From Streptomyces sp. SID13031 (GTDB lineage: Bacteria > Actinomycetota > Actinomycetes > Propionibacteriales > Kribbellaceae): DNA of 64,000 nt. Made by a program: the position numbers and the translations under genes. Positions 52,873 through 62,389 of the stretch are shown here, piece by piece. Numbering within the stretch: position 1 is the stretch's first letter; every line of letters begins with the position of its first letter. Location of the stretch: positions 744,001-808,000 of the forward strand of contig NZ_JAAGLV010000001.1 in assembly GCF_010548305.1 (NCBI RefSeq). Reading direction: 5' to 3'. Under the pieces are notes generated by a model. It made no database searches. It was not told where the DNA came from and worked only from the letters and a program-made list of their open reading frames with translations.

Positions 52873-53497
52873 GGGCTTCTTCGACGGTGGTGGGGCGCCG
52901 GATCGCGTCGATCAGGCGCAGGCAGCGCTCGCTCATCTGTCGGGGTGTTTGGGTGGGGTGGTCGCCCCACCAGTTGATGGTGGTGGACACGGTGCTGAAC
53001 CACAGGGCGAGCAGCAGCGAGTGGTCGAAGGTGTCGTGAGTCTCGTGAGTGTCGTTGTCGGTGAGAGCTTCAGCGACGCCTCGTGCCCCCATGGTGTTGA
53101 GTGCGTCCTGGTACTGCCGGGCGAGGGTGTGCGCCTCGCTGGGGCGGGGGAGGGAGGCGTCGTAGATGAGCTTCCAGTTCTGGGTGTGCCCGTCGAGAGC
53201 GTGGAAGATCGCGGTCAGTGTGGCGAGGGCTTTGTTGTGTGCGCCGGCGACGGTTTGGGCGGATTCGACGGCGTCGACGAGGATCCGTCCGGCGCGGTGG
53301 ACGCAGGCCGCGTGCAGGCCGTCCCTGGAGCCGAAGTAGGTGTAGATGAGTGGCTTGGATACTCCGGCCAGGGTGGCGATGTCGGTCAGCGAGGTGTAGG
53401 CGTAGCCGCGGCTGCCGAACTCGGTGGTTGCGATGTCGAGGATCTGGTGCTCGCGTTGCTGACGTGGGACGCCTTTGGTGCCCGGTCTGCTGGTCAT
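52862..53497 (-). CDS. TetR-family transcriptional regulator
   Basis: This protein is about 211 residues long when started at 53497. The N-terminal helix-turn-helix is ILDIATTEFGSRGYAYTSLT, then IATLAGVSKPLIYTYFGS, as in TetR repressors, and the C-terminal ligand domain is helical. Its start overlaps the stop of the upstream FAD-oxidase gene (ATGA), so both are one transcript. It probably represses that transcript through the palindrome at 55158-55170. Its stop overlaps the gentisate dioxygenase stop by 11 bases. Confidence 0.95.
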   Translation of the reverse strand: MTSRPGTKGVPRQQREHQILDIATTEFGSRGYAYTSLTDIATLAGVSKPLIYTYFGSRDGLHAACVHRAGRILVDAVESAQTVAGAHNKALATLTAIFHALDGHTQNWKLIYDASLPRPSEAHTLARQYQDALNTMGARGVAEALTDNDTHETHDTFDHSLLLALWFSTVSTTINWWGDHPTQTPRQMSERCLRLIDAIRRPTTVEEAPTP

Positions 53498-55116
53498 GCG
53501 GTGTGCTCGACCTTTGTGGGGTCGATGAGTACGCCGGGGTTCAGGATGCCCGCGGGGTCGAGGGCTGATTTGGCTGCGCGGAGCGCGACGGCGAACGGTT
53601 CGGGTCGCTGACGGTCGTACCAGGGGCGGTGGTCGCGGCCGACCGCGTGATGGTGGGTGATCGTGGCTCCGGAGGTGATCAGTGCTTCGGACACGGCGAT
53701 CTTGATCTCGTCCCACTGCTCGACGGTCTGGCCCCAGCGGCCGGCGGCATAGATGCCGAAGTACGGGGCTGGTCCGTCCGGGTAGACGTGGGAGAACCGG
53801 CAGCTCACCACGCCGACCGTTCCGGTGGAGGTGAACGCGGCGGTCGCCGCGGCCAGGACGGCGGCACGCAATTCGTCGAAGCGGTCCCAGGTACAGGCCG
53901 TCTCGAAGGTTTCCACGATCATCGACTGCGCCGCCATCGCATCGCGCTGGTAGGGCATCCGCAGGAACGACGATCGCCAGGTGTCGGCCGCGCCGGGCCG
54001 GGCAGCTTGCGCGGCCGAGTCGGTGAGGCTGATTCCATCGGGCAGGCGTCCACCGTGGTCAAGGCAGATCTGTTCGGCCCGGCGCATCGACTCTTCGACT
54101 GGATGGTCGGCCGACTCGAAACCCAGGACCAGTACGCCGCCGGCGCTCTGGGTTCCCGCGTTGAGGAACGCCTCCACCGGGTCCAGCAGACGGCAGTTCG
54201 TGGGGAACAGGCCTGATTGGGCGATCGTGCGGGTCGCCGCGACCGCCTGACCGTAGTCGTCGAACAGCACCGATGCGCCGGCCCGCCAGCGCGGACGGTC
54301 CTGCAACCGCATCCACGCTTCGGTGATCACTCCGAGGGTGCCTTCAGAGCCGAGGAACAGCCGGTCGGGGGACGGGCCCGCGCCCGAGCCTGGCAACCTT
54401 CGTGATTCGCTGATCCCGACCGGGGTCACCACGCGCATCGACTCGACCAAGTCATCGATGTGGGTGTTGAGGGTGGCATAGTGCCCGCCGGCCCGGGTCG
54501 CGAGCCAGCCGCCGAGCGTCGAGAACTCGAACGACTGCGGGAAATGCCGAAGGGTCAGGCCATCGGGGCGTAGGCCGGCCTCGAGCACCGGCCCGAAAAT
54601 GCCCGCCTGGATTCGCGCCGCCCGGCTGGTTCGGTCGACCTCGACGATCCTGTCCAGCCGTCCGAGGTCCAACGACGCGGTGCCCGCGTAGTCGCTGCAG
54701 TTGCGGGGTTCCACACCGCCCACCACCGACGTTCCCCCGCCGAACGGGATCAATGCGATACCGGCATCACCGCACCAGTCGACGATGTCGACGACATCCT
54801 GTTCGGTGCCCGGTCGCAGAACGAGATCGGGGATGTCCTCGACCCTGCCGAGCAGGTTGCGCACCACATCGCGGAACGCCTGACCGCGACCGTGCGACAC
54901 CCGGTCGGCGAGGTCTTGCGAGGCCAACGCTGCCAGCGGAGCCGGGGCCTCCAGACGGGAATCGGCCACGGTCAAGGAGGCCAGCTGCGGTGGCTCGTGC
55001 ACCGTCAAGTCCGCGTTCGGGAGCATCGCCGCGACCCGCGCGGTGAGCGCGGCTCGCTCAGCGCCCACGACGGCATCCTCGATGTTTCCCCAACCCCACC
55101 AAGACCTGGTAGCCAC
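53494..55116 (-). CDS. FAD-linked oxidase (VAO/AGPS family)
   Basis: This protein is 540 residues long from the GTG at 55116. It has the FAD-binding PCMH domain (IPFGGGTSVVGGVEP, then FPQSFEFSTLGGWLATRAGG) and the FAD-linked oxidase C-terminal domain with THHHAVGRDHRPWY. The SWWGWG near the N-terminus is typical of alkyldihydroxyacetone-phosphate-synthase-like oxidases. GTG at 55116 has GGGGAG seven bases before it; ATG at 55158 is longer but lies on the operator-like palindrome and lacks a ribosome site. It may oxidise an aromatic alcohol, amine or hydroxy acid; the substrate is not evident. Confidence 0.92.
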   Translation of the reverse strand: MATRSWWGWGNIEDAVVGAERAALTARVAAMLPNADLTVHEPPQLASLTVADSRLEAPAPLAALASQDLADRVSHGRGQAFRDVVRNLLGRVEDIPDLVLRPGTEQDVVDIVDWCGDAGIALIPFGGGTSVVGGVEPRNCSDYAGTASLDLGRLDRIVEVDRTSRAARIQAGIFGPVLEAGLRPDGLTLRHFPQSFEFSTLGGWLATRAGGHYATLNTHIDDLVESMRVVTPVGISESRRLPGSGAGPSPDRLFLGSEGTLGVITEAWMRLQDRPRWRAGASVLFDDYGQAVAATRTIAQSGLFPTNCRLLDPVEAFLNAGTQSAGGVLVLGFESADHPVEESMRRAEQICLDHGGRLPDGISLTDSAAQAARPGAADTWRSSFLRMPYQRDAMAAQSMIVETFETACTWDRFDELRAAVLAAATAAFTSTGTVGVVSCRFSHVYPDGPAPYFGIYAAGRWGQTVEQWDEIKIAVSEALITSGATITHHHAVGRDHRPWYDRQRPEPFAVALRAAKSALDPAGILNPGVLIDPTKVEHTA

Positions 55117-55157
55117 CGCGTTCACTCCCCGAAGCCCGAATTGACGAATTGACTCCA

Positions 55158-55170
55158 TAGTAAATTACTA
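55158..55170. promoter_or_regulatory. TetR operator-like palindrome
   Basis: TAGTAAATTACTA is a 13-base near-perfect palindrome upstream of the oxidase-TetR transcript. It lies 42 bases upstream of the preferred GTG start and in the divergent region to the DUF3892-like gene. It fits an autorepressor site. Confidence 0.6.
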
Positions 55171-55298
55171 CTCAATCAATTCATACCGGCGGCCTCGAAC
55201 GCGGTGGCAGCGGTCCAGTGGGTGGTCTGGCCCTTCCGGGGCGGCGGGGGAGAGTGCCACGATGCGAGGGTTGGTATACCAGGAGAGTGCGTCAGTCG

Positions 55299-55697
55299 AT
55301 GAGCCTTGCAAGTTACCCGGCAGTGACGGTTACTGCGATCGCTATGTCGCAGGAGCGCGATGACCTGCGTGGTATCGCTCGCGTTGAGTGGTCGGATCCT
55401 CACGGTGGGTTGGAAGACAGCTCGATCGAAGATGTCATCCGATGGCTTGACCAGAGTGCCGGCATCGCCTACGTCGGCGAGCCGGATGGGAGTCGTGGGC
55501 CGCGGATCCGTGTCGTCGGCGTGAACTCGCAGCGGTACATCCGGAGCAACCCGGACGACGAGACGGCCGACGCACTGCTGACGTTGCCACGGCTTGACCC
55601 CGTCGTACTCCCCGATCGAAGGCCCGGCTCCCGCAGGGCCGCCCGGCAACCAGGATGGCGCTGGACCATCGGAAGGCGCGCCAGACCGGCGATGTAG
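55299..55697 (+). CDS. DUF3892-like small protein
   Basis: This protein is 132 residues long when started at 55299. The core VTAIAMSQERDDLRGIARVEW, AYVGEPDGSRGPRIRVVGV and SQRYIRSNPDDETADALLTL resembles the small DUF3892 family found in many actinobacteria, with no known activity. A Pro/Arg-rich tail follows. An AGGAG is seen 10-15 bases upstream; GTG at 55287 is an alternative start. It is convergent with the GntR gene at 55736. The function is unknown. Confidence 0.6.
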   Translation: MSLASYPAVTVTAIAMSQERDDLRGIARVEWSDPHGGLEDSSIEDVIRWLDQSAGIAYVGEPDGSRGPRIRVVGVNSQRYIRSNPDDETADALLTLPRLDPVVLPDRRPGSRRAARQPGWRWTIGRRARPAM

Positions 55698-55735
55698 CCG
55701 GAGCCGTCTGCTGTCGCCCCGGCGGTGGTGTCTGC

Positions 55736-56428
55736 TCAATCCTGGTCGTAGGCGGCGAGGAGGCGGATTCGGGAGTTCTCCAGGTGGATCCGCATGGCTT
55801 GTTCGGCGCCGGTCTGGTCGTGGTCGCGGATCATGTCGCTGATCGCCTGGTGCTCGCCGGCGGTCACCTCGGCGATGCCGTGACGGAAGTAGAGCCGGTA
55901 CGAGTGGATGTGCGCGCGCAACCGGTCGAGCGTCTCGGCGATGAGCGGATTGCCGCTGGCGTTCGCGATCGTGCCGTGCAGTTTCGCGTCCTCCTCGGCG
56001 AACTCGCGGTACGCCTGGTAGCTGTCCCCGTGCACGGCGGGCGCCATCGCTCGTACGGCGTCGTCGATGTCCTCGCGGTCGCGCTCTGTCGCGTTGGCGG
56101 CGGCGCGGGCGGCGGCCGTGGGTTCGAGCAGGAGTCGGAGGTCGTAGAGGTCGAGGAGTGCGTCGCGGCCGAGCAGCGGTGCGACGAGGTAGCCCGCGTT
56201 GGGCCGCCGGACCACCAGGCCCTCAGCCTCGCATCGGAAGAGCGCCTCACGTACAGGCGTCTGCGAGACCTGTAGCTCGCGGGCCAGGCCGTCGATCGAC
56301 AGCCTGGTGCCGGGCTCCAGGGCGTTGTCCATGAGTAGGCGTTTGAGCGACTCGTACACACTCTCGCGCAGCATCAGCCGGGGTGCGGGCCGCAATGTCG
56401 GCGCCTGACCTGGATCTTGATCGCGCAC
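55736..56428 (-). CDS. GntR-family (FCD domain) transcriptional regulator
   Basis: This protein is 230 residues long when started at GTG 56428, which has an excellent AGGAGGAG ribosome site. The N-terminal winged helix is YESLKRLLMDNALEPGTRLS, then QVSQTPVREALFRCEAEGLV, and the FCD effector domain follows. It is divergent from the alpha-L-fucosidase gene with an operator-like palindrome between, so it likely represses or activates the fucosidase and possibly the following secreted hydrolase. Longer upstream frames lack a ribosome site. Confidence 0.93.
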   Translation of the reverse strand: MRDQDPGQAPTLRPAPRLMLRESVYESLKRLLMDNALEPGTRLSIDGLARELQVSQTPVREALFRCEAEGLVVRRPNAGYLVAPLLGRDALLDLYDLRLLLEPTAAARAAANATERDREDIDDAVRAMAPAVHGDSYQAYREFAEEDAKLHGTIANASGNPLIAETLDRLRAHIHSYRLYFRHGIAEVTAGEHQAISDMIRDHDQTGAEQAMRIHLENSRIRLLAAYDQD

Positions 56429-56483
56429 GCTCTCCTCCTGCCCCGGCCATTGACACCAGGCTACGCAGCTTCTAATTTCCAAT

Positions 56484-56495
56484 ATCGTATCCGAT
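56484..56495. promoter_or_regulatory. GntR operator-like palindrome
   Basis: ATCGTATCCGAT is a near-palindrome with arms ATCG and CGAT and a GTATCC centre, close to the GTATAC core of FCD-type GntR operators. It sits between the two divergent genes. Confidence 0.55.
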
Positions 56496-56534
56496 TTTGA
56501 GTGACTCGCCGCCCGCGACTGAAAGGCCACTCCG

Positions 56535-58442
56535 ATGCCGAAACCTGATTCTCCCGCCGAGGGCTTACGGCGCCGTTCGATCATTCTGGGCGCGCCCGCG
56601 GTCGGTGTCGCCGCTACTTTGCTCGGCTCGACGACCGGCCAGGCGCACGCCGCGGCAGTTCCGAGCCCGTTGGCCGCTGGGAAGCGGGTGACTGGACAAC
56701 GGGTGGACGGGCAGGAGGCTCTCGCGAGACTGCGTTTCGGGTTGTTCGTGCACTTCGGGCCGGCCAGCCTCACCGGGCGGGAGACCGGCTGGGGGCGGGA
56801 GGCGTACCGAGCCGGCAAGCCGAACGAGACCGCGCCGTACAACGATCCGACCAAGCTGTTCGATCCGGTGTACGACGTGGCGTACAAGTCGTTCCTGCCG
56901 GCGAAGGGGTGGGCCGAGGAGCTGGCCGACGTCGCCGTGTCGGCCGGGATGAAGTACCTGGTGCTGACCAGCAAGCACCATGACGGGTTCCCGATGTTCC
57001 GGGCCAGGAACTTCGCGGCGTCGTTCTATCCGGATTTCGCGACCACTCCGCTGGGGAAGTCCAAGCGTGATCTGGTCGATGAGGTCGCGATCGCCTGCAG
57101 ATCCCGCGGGATCGAGTTCGGTCTCTACTACTCCGGCTGGGACTGGACGAATCCCCTGGTCGTCGCGGGGAGGAACGACGAGTACTACGACTACATGATG
57201 AGCCAGCTGAAACAGCTGATGAGCGACTACGGCGACATCTCCTTCCTCTGGTACGACGGGATCGCGCCGACCGACCTGAGCGTCTACCGGCCGCCGACGT
57301 TCCACTCGGTACCACGCAACCTCCAGCCCGGGCTGCTGATCAACAATCGCGGGTACGCGCTCAACTGGGCGGATCCGCAACCGGCGCTGGCCGGTGACTA
57401 CTCGACCCCTGAGCAGCGGGTCGGGGCGTTCGACGTGGCGCGAGCCTGGGAATCGTGCATCACGATCGGCGACCAGTGGTCCTGGCGGCCGAACGAGTCG
57501 GTGAAGTCCCTGGAGACGATCATCAAGACGGTGATCTCGACGGCGACCGGTGATGGAAACCTGCTGTTCAACGTCGGTCCCAAACCGTCGGGCGAGGTGG
57601 ACAAGCCGCAGCGCGACCGGCTGGCCGAGGTGGGTCAGTGGATGAAGTCCTACGGTGCGGCGATCTACGGCACCCGCGGTGGACCGATCCGGCCGAGCGG
57701 TCTCGCGGCGACCACCTTCGAGGGCGCCACGATGAACGTGTTCCTGTTCAAGCGGCCGGTCAGGGACAAGGATCTCCTGACGGTGCCGAATCTGAACAAC
57801 CCGGTGGTCTGGGCGAAGACGCCCAAGGGCAGAGCCGTTCCGTTCACGGTCAGGAGTGACGGGCGGATCGACCTCAACCTGGCCGGACTCGATATCACCG
57901 CCGGACCGGTGGAGCTGATCCACCTGAAGTACCGCGACCCGCTGTCGCACGAGTACCTGGGCACCGACTTGATCACCGAGCCCGTTCGTCCGGGCAACCT
58001 GGCCCTGAACAAGCCGGCCACCCAGATCTCCACCGACTACGACGGCGACGCGGCCCGGGGCGTCGACGGCAACACCGACGGCACCTACTTCAACAACTCC
58101 GTCACCCACACCGCCGTCGACGCCAAGGAAGCCTGGTGGCAGGTTGATCTCGGTGCCTCCGCCCCGATCGGCGACGTCGAGATCTACAACCGTACCGATG
58201 GCGGCTTCGGCTCCCGCCTCAGTGATTTCTGGGTGATCATCTCCGACAACCCCATCACCGCTCAGGACCTGGCCACGGCCCGTACCGGCCCTGGAATCAG
58301 CGCCAAACGCCAGGCCGGTACCGCCGGAACTCCCACCACTCTCAACTTCGGCGGCGCCTCCGGCCGGTATGTCCGCGTCCAACTCGAGAACCAGAGCGGC
58401 CCCTTGTCCATCGCCGAGGTCGGCGTCTACAAGCAGTCCTGA
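56535..58442 (+). CDS. Secreted alpha-L-fucosidase (GH29) with C-terminal F5/8C domain
   Basis: This 635-residue protein has a Tat-type signal (R12-R14, RRRSIILGAPAVGVAA), a GH29 catalytic domain (FGLFVHFGPASLTG, SKHHDGFPMF, GLYYSGWDW) and the nucleophile D241 in FLWYDGIAP. The C-terminal 140 residues form a galactose-binding-like (F5/8 type C) domain (NLALNKPATQISTDYDG, then WQVDLGASAPIGDVEIYNRT). It removes terminal alpha-L-fucose from glycans outside the cell. An AAAGG ribosome site is present. It is followed after 17 bases by a large secreted protein, probably in the same transcript. Confidence 0.95.
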   Translation: MPKPDSPAEGLRRRSIILGAPAVGVAATLLGSTTGQAHAAAVPSPLAAGKRVTGQRVDGQEALARLRFGLFVHFGPASLTGRETGWGREAYRAGKPNETAPYNDPTKLFDPVYDVAYKSFLPAKGWAEELADVAVSAGMKYLVLTSKHHDGFPMFRARNFAASFYPDFATTPLGKSKRDLVDEVAIACRSRGIEFGLYYSGWDWTNPLVVAGRNDEYYDYMMSQLKQLMSDYGDISFLWYDGIAPTDLSVYRPPTFHSVPRNLQPGLLINNRGYALNWADPQPALAGDYSTPEQRVGAFDVARAWESCITIGDQWSWRPNESVKSLETIIKTVISTATGDGNLLFNVGPKPSGEVDKPQRDRLAEVGQWMKSYGAAIYGTRGGPIRPSGLAATTFEGATMNVFLFKRPVRDKDLLTVPNLNNPVVWAKTPKGRAVPFTVRSDGRIDLNLAGLDITAGPVELIHLKYRDPLSHEYLGTDLITEPVRPGNLALNKPATQISTDYDGDAARGVDGNTDGTYFNNSVTHTAVDAKEAWWQVDLGASAPIGDVEIYNRTDGGFGSRLSDFWVIISDNPITAQDLATARTGPGISAKRQAGTAGTPTTLNFGGASGRYVRVQLENQSGPLSIAEVGVYKQS

Positions 58443-58459
58443 CAGTCGAGGAGCAGGCC

Positions 58460-61400
58460 ATGCCGCCCACCAGCATCAGAGCAATGTCACGGACCGGTCG
58501 ATTGCTGCTGATCGGGTTCTGCGTCCTGGCGCTCGTCCCGCTCGTCGCACCGGTCAGGGCAAACGGCGAGCCCGACAGCTCCGGACACGAACTTGTGGTG
58601 AACGGCGGCTTCGAAGCGGGCAGCGAGCCTTGGAGGTTCACCGATGGCGCAGGACGTGCCACCAACAACCCACACTCGGGACAGGCGTTGGCCTACCTCG
58701 ATGCCGGCCCCGCGTACCAGGTGGCGCAGACCCTGACGGTCGATGCCGACGGCAACTACACCCCATCGGCCTGGATCGCGACGAATGGAGCAGGTGGGGT
58801 ATTCGGGCTCCGCGACGCCGACAGCGGCCAGATGCTGACGTCACGGCCGCTGCCGGTTGATAGCTCGTACCAGCCGTACTCTCTCGAGCCGGTGGACCTG
58901 TCCAGCGGGCAGCGCGTGGAGGTGTTCGTGACGAGCAGCGCCGAGAACTGGATCAACATCGACGATGTGTCCGTGTACGACGACCTGCGGGAGCTGCTGA
59001 GCTTCGAGGTGGACGGCCAGCAGGGCCTGTCGGTGATCGACCAGGATGCCCGCACCGTGACTGTCCAGCTGCCCTACGAGTCCGACCGGAAAGCCTTGTC
59101 AGCCGACGTCGTACTTCCCGCGGGCAGCACTATCGCCCCAGATCCCGCGCAACCCCTCGACTACACCCACCCCCGGCAGTTTGCGCTCACCGACAGCCAT
59201 GGGCACCACTCGTCCTGGACAGTGACTGTGGCGGAGGAACAGAAGAGCATTGTCATCAGCAGTTCGAACGATGCGCTGGTCGACACCTTCAACTGGGCCA
59301 AGTGGCGCGCCCGACAGCACGTCCAGACCGGTAAGCATGGACCCGTCGACGTCGAAGGACCCGTCCCGCCGAACGCGCGCGAAGCCGACTACATCCCGTC
59401 GTACTGGGCGGGCTACGCCAACCGGACAGCCTTCTACATCCGGGACTACGCACACCAGGCCGCCGGAGCGCACCTGCTGGGGCTCGACCTGGAGAACAAG
59501 TCGATGCTCCAGGCGTACGCCGCGACCTCGACCGAGACGCGCAACTGGTTTCCCTTGTGGGCGCTCAACTTCGACGGCAGCCCGTACTTCCTCGACCACC
59601 CGAGCGATTCGTACTTCGTTCGCGAGGTGCCCGCCGTCTTCGAGCTGGTCGACAAGGCCGCCGAGCAGTACCGCTGGACGGGGGACCGCACGTACCTCGA
59701 GGACCCAGTTCTCTGGGACTTCTACACCAAGGCCGTGACCAAGTTCGTCGAGTTGCACGACACTCAGCTGCCGAACGGGGTGGCCGAGGGGACCGGCCGG
59801 GGGATTTGGTACGGGGCGGCCAGCTACAACGAGAGATCCGACGCGGAGATGATCGAGGCCGGAGACGGCTTCGCCGCGCAGTACCAGGCGTTCCGTGGCT
59901 ACGCCGACCTGGCGCGCGCCCGAGGTGACGTCGCGATCGCCAAGCAGTTCGACGCTCGCGCCGCCGAGCTCTTCAAATACTTCAACAAGGACTGGGGGAT
60001 CACGCTCGGCTCCGACGAGTACGTCCGCGGCCGCACCCCCGACGGCGCCAAGGTGACCGGCTGGGGTCAGGAGAACTCGATGTTCATGGCGTACGACGAG
60101 ATCATCGACCCGAACAGCCGGAAGACCGACCAGTTCCTCGACTACCTGTACAAGAAGTACGTCGAGAACCGGCCGACCAACATCGAGTCCAGCACCTATG
60201 TCCCCGACGTCATGTTCGCCTACGGCCGGTCCGAGCAGGGCTGGGCTTGGATGAAGGACATCATCTCCGTACTGGACAAGCCGCACGAGGTCCCGCAGCA
60301 GGGCACCAACGGCGACTACCCCGAGGTCAGCTACACCCTGCTCTCCCAGACGGTCGAGGGGCTAGCCGGAGTCGTTCCGGATGCACCGTCGCACGCGGTC
60401 TCAACCCTGTCCCGGCTGCCTCAGGAGATCGGCTGGCTCGACCTCGACCACATCACCGTGGGTGCGCACGATCTCGGCGTACGCCACGAGGGTGGCACCC
60501 GGACCACCGTGACCCACAACAGTGGGCCTCAGCCGCTGAAGACGACGATCAGCTTCTACGGGGGCTATGCCCAGATCGAGGTGAACGGCCGTCGCGTGCG
60601 GGCGGAGCACACCCTGCAGCGCGGGAAGTCCGTCAGCTCGATCACCGTCTCCCTGCCGCCCGGAGCTCACGTGACCGCCGAGGCAGTGGGCCGGAACGAC
60701 CAGAAGCGTTGGGGCGACGCGATCACGACGCACCCGGACGACTTCGCGTTGGTGTCCCCTCAGGACGGGGCCGACCGGGTCCGATCCCGGAATGCGTTGC
60801 TGCGCTGGAGCCGGTCGGCGAATGCGACCGAGTACCGGGTCACGGTAGCCAGGGACCCGCAGTTGAGCGACGTCGTTCGCAGCTGGACCGTGACCGGCAC
60901 AACAGCTTCAGCTCAGCGCCTGGAGCCGGGACGCAAGTACTACTGGTCGGTGACGGCTGTGAACGCCCGGACCCATCAGGAACTGCCGGTGCCCGGCGGT
61001 CCGCACAGCCTCCGGACTATGCCGGCCGCGGCGCCCGCAGCTCCGACCCACCTCGGCGCCTACCGGTCCGGCAACCGCGTGGCACTCAGCTGGAACAGTG
61101 CGCCCGATGCGTTGACCGCTACCGTCGAGCGAGCGCCCGTCGGATCGGAGGACTTCAAACCGGTGGCCGAGTCAGTGGCCGGCGACGGCTGGGTGGATCG
61201 CGAGGCCGGCGGAGGGCCATGGCGGTACCGGGTGACATCGGCGAACGAGCGCGGGCCCGGAGCTCCAGCACAGGCCGACGAGCAGGCGCTGCCGGCGGAT
61301 CTGACTGCCACCGCGCTCAGCGACCGGAAGTGGGAATCGGCGACCATCGGCTGGGGAACGCTGGGCCACGACCGCTCGGTCTCCGGAGGGCCGATCTCGC

Positions 61401-61732
61401 TGGCCGGCGTCGAATACACCAAGGGCATCGGCACCCATGCCAACTCCGAGATCGTCTACCGCCTCGATCCGGCCGACGTCCGCTTCAGCGCCGTGATCGG
61501 AGTCGACGACTTCCAGCGGAACTCGCCGTACTCCTCGGTGATCTTCCAGGTGGAGGCCGACGGCAAGCTGATCTATGAGTCGCCCGTGATGCACGGCAAC
61601 TCCGAACCGCAGCGGATCGACCTGGACGTGCTGGGCGACGACCAGCTGACCCTGCGGGTCACCGACGCAGCCGACGGCAACAACTCCGACCACGCCGACT
61701 GGGCCGACACCACCGTCCACCGATTGCCCTAA
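58460..61732 (+). CDS. Large secreted multidomain glycoside-hydrolase-like protein
   Basis: This 1090-residue protein has a signal peptide (RLLLIGFCVLALVPLVAPVR). Residues of about 40-180 look like a CBM4/jelly-roll module (ELVVNGGFEAGSEPW). A long central part (about 270-720) has an (alpha/alpha)6-barrel-like look, with FNWAKWRARQHVQTG, IPSYWAGYANRTAFYIRDYA and SYTLLSQTVEGLAGVVPD. Residues of about 770-950 contain fibronectin type III-like units, and the last 140 residues are an NPCBM-like module (SDRKWESATIGWG, GGPISLAGVEYTKGIGTHAN). It is next to the fucosidase and probably acts on the same glycan. The exact GH family is not clear. Confidence 0.85.
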   Translation: MPPTSIRAMSRTGRLLLIGFCVLALVPLVAPVRANGEPDSSGHELVVNGGFEAGSEPWRFTDGAGRATNNPHSGQALAYLDAGPAYQVAQTLTVDADGNYTPSAWIATNGAGGVFGLRDADSGQMLTSRPLPVDSSYQPYSLEPVDLSSGQRVEVFVTSSAENWINIDDVSVYDDLRELLSFEVDGQQGLSVIDQDARTVTVQLPYESDRKALSADVVLPAGSTIAPDPAQPLDYTHPRQFALTDSHGHHSSWTVTVAEEQKSIVISSSNDALVDTFNWAKWRARQHVQTGKHGPVDVEGPVPPNAREADYIPSYWAGYANRTAFYIRDYAHQAAGAHLLGLDLENKSMLQAYAATSTETRNWFPLWALNFDGSPYFLDHPSDSYFVREVPAVFELVDKAAEQYRWTGDRTYLEDPVLWDFYTKAVTKFVELHDTQLPNGVAEGTGRGIWYGAASYNERSDAEMIEAGDGFAAQYQAFRGYADLARARGDVAIAKQFDARAAELFKYFNKDWGITLGSDEYVRGRTPDGAKVTGWGQENSMFMAYDEIIDPNSRKTDQFLDYLYKKYVENRPTNIESSTYVPDVMFAYGRSEQGWAWMKDIISVLDKPHEVPQQGTNGDYPEVSYTLLSQTVEGLAGVVPDAPSHAVSTLSRLPQEIGWLDLDHITVGAHDLGVRHEGGTRTTVTHNSGPQPLKTTISFYGGYAQIEVNGRRVRAEHTLQRGKSVSSITVSLPPGAHVTAEAVGRNDQKRWGDAITTHPDDFALVSPQDGADRVRSRNALLRWSRSANATEYRVTVARDPQLSDVVRSWTVTGTTASAQRLEPGRKYYWSVTAVNARTHQELPVPGGPHSLRTMPAAAPAAPTHLGAYRSGNRVALSWNSAPDALTATVERAPVGSEDFKPVAESVAGDGWVDREAGGGPWRYRVTSANERGPGAPAQADEQALPADLTATALSDRKWESATIGWGTLGHDRSVSGGPISLAGVEYTKGIGTHANSEIVYRLDPADVRFSAVIGVDDFQRNSPYSSVIFQVEADGKLIYESPVMHGNSEPQRIDLDVLGDDQLTLRVTDAADGNNSDHADWADTTVHRLP

Positions 61733-61748
61733 CCGCCGGCGACGATCT

Positions 61749-61778
61749 GCACACCTGACCGCCACCGGTCAGGTGTGC
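61749..61778 (+). terminator. Strong candidate terminator hairpin
   Basis: A 13-base perfect inverted repeat (GCACACCTGACCG and its complement, loop CCAC) lies 17 bases after the stop of the secreted hydrolase. It is followed by TTGAGC rather than a T-run, as is usual for actinobacterial terminators. Confidence 0.75.
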
Positions 61779-61825
61779 TTGAGCTCGAGGACGGGGATGG
61801 TCCGATGTCGAGCGTGACTTCGACA

Positions 61826-62389
61826 TCAGAGGTTGCGTGTCAGGCGCGTGAGCAACCGAACAGCCGGCGAGGGGTTGTCGGCTGTTCGTGGGCTGCGCAG
61901 CCGTCGCGCTTGACCCCAGAGCAGGCCGATCCAAAGGACTGGCAGCACCAAGTCGGTTAGCTGGCGCCAGCCAAGAGGGGACAGGGCGAGTTGGATTGGC
62001 CATGCCGCTACTAGGCACCAAGACAGGGCGAGCACACTCGCTAGCGCTCTGCGCTTCGTGCGGTTCGCATCTAGAGATAGAGGCTGAGCATCGACGTAAG
62101 CCTTCATCAGGCAGATCAGAACGACACCGACGACTGACTCCATCGGCTCCCATGGGCCGTCAGCAGCTGAAATGCTTACCGAGGCGGCGAGCGCAGCGCC
62201 AAGGACTGCGGCTTGGTCGACTCGATGGTTCGGCGGCGACGGCGGAAGCTTGGGTGAACCATGAGGTACCGGCTTGCGCGGAGATTGTTCGCCGGTCGTG
62301 TCAAGGGCCTGACGGTCCGCGGGCGTTGGTAGCTCGCGTTCACGGCGTCGGGTGTCTGCTTGATGGCGCAATCTATTTGCTGCGGTCAT
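61826..62389 (-). CDS. Small membrane protein
   Basis: This protein is about 187 residues long when started at ATG 62389. The first 60 residues are charged and Pro-rich (NRLRHQADTRRRERELPTPA), and the rest has hydrophobic segments around AAVLGAALAASVSISAA, VVGVVLICLMKAYV, ALASVLALSWCLVAAWPIQL and LVLPVLWIGLLWGQ, so two to four membrane passes. It is not recognised. A GGGG ribosome-like stretch precedes the ATG. It is divergent from another membrane gene at 62668. Confidence 0.6.
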   Translation of the reverse strand: MTAANRLRHQADTRRRERELPTPADRQALDTTGEQSPRKPVPHGSPKLPPSPPNHRVDQAAVLGAALAASVSISAADGPWEPMESVVGVVLICLMKAYVDAQPLSLDANRTKRRALASVLALSWCLVAAWPIQLALSPLGWRQLTDLVLPVLWIGLLWGQARRLRSPRTADNPSPAVRLLTRLTRNL

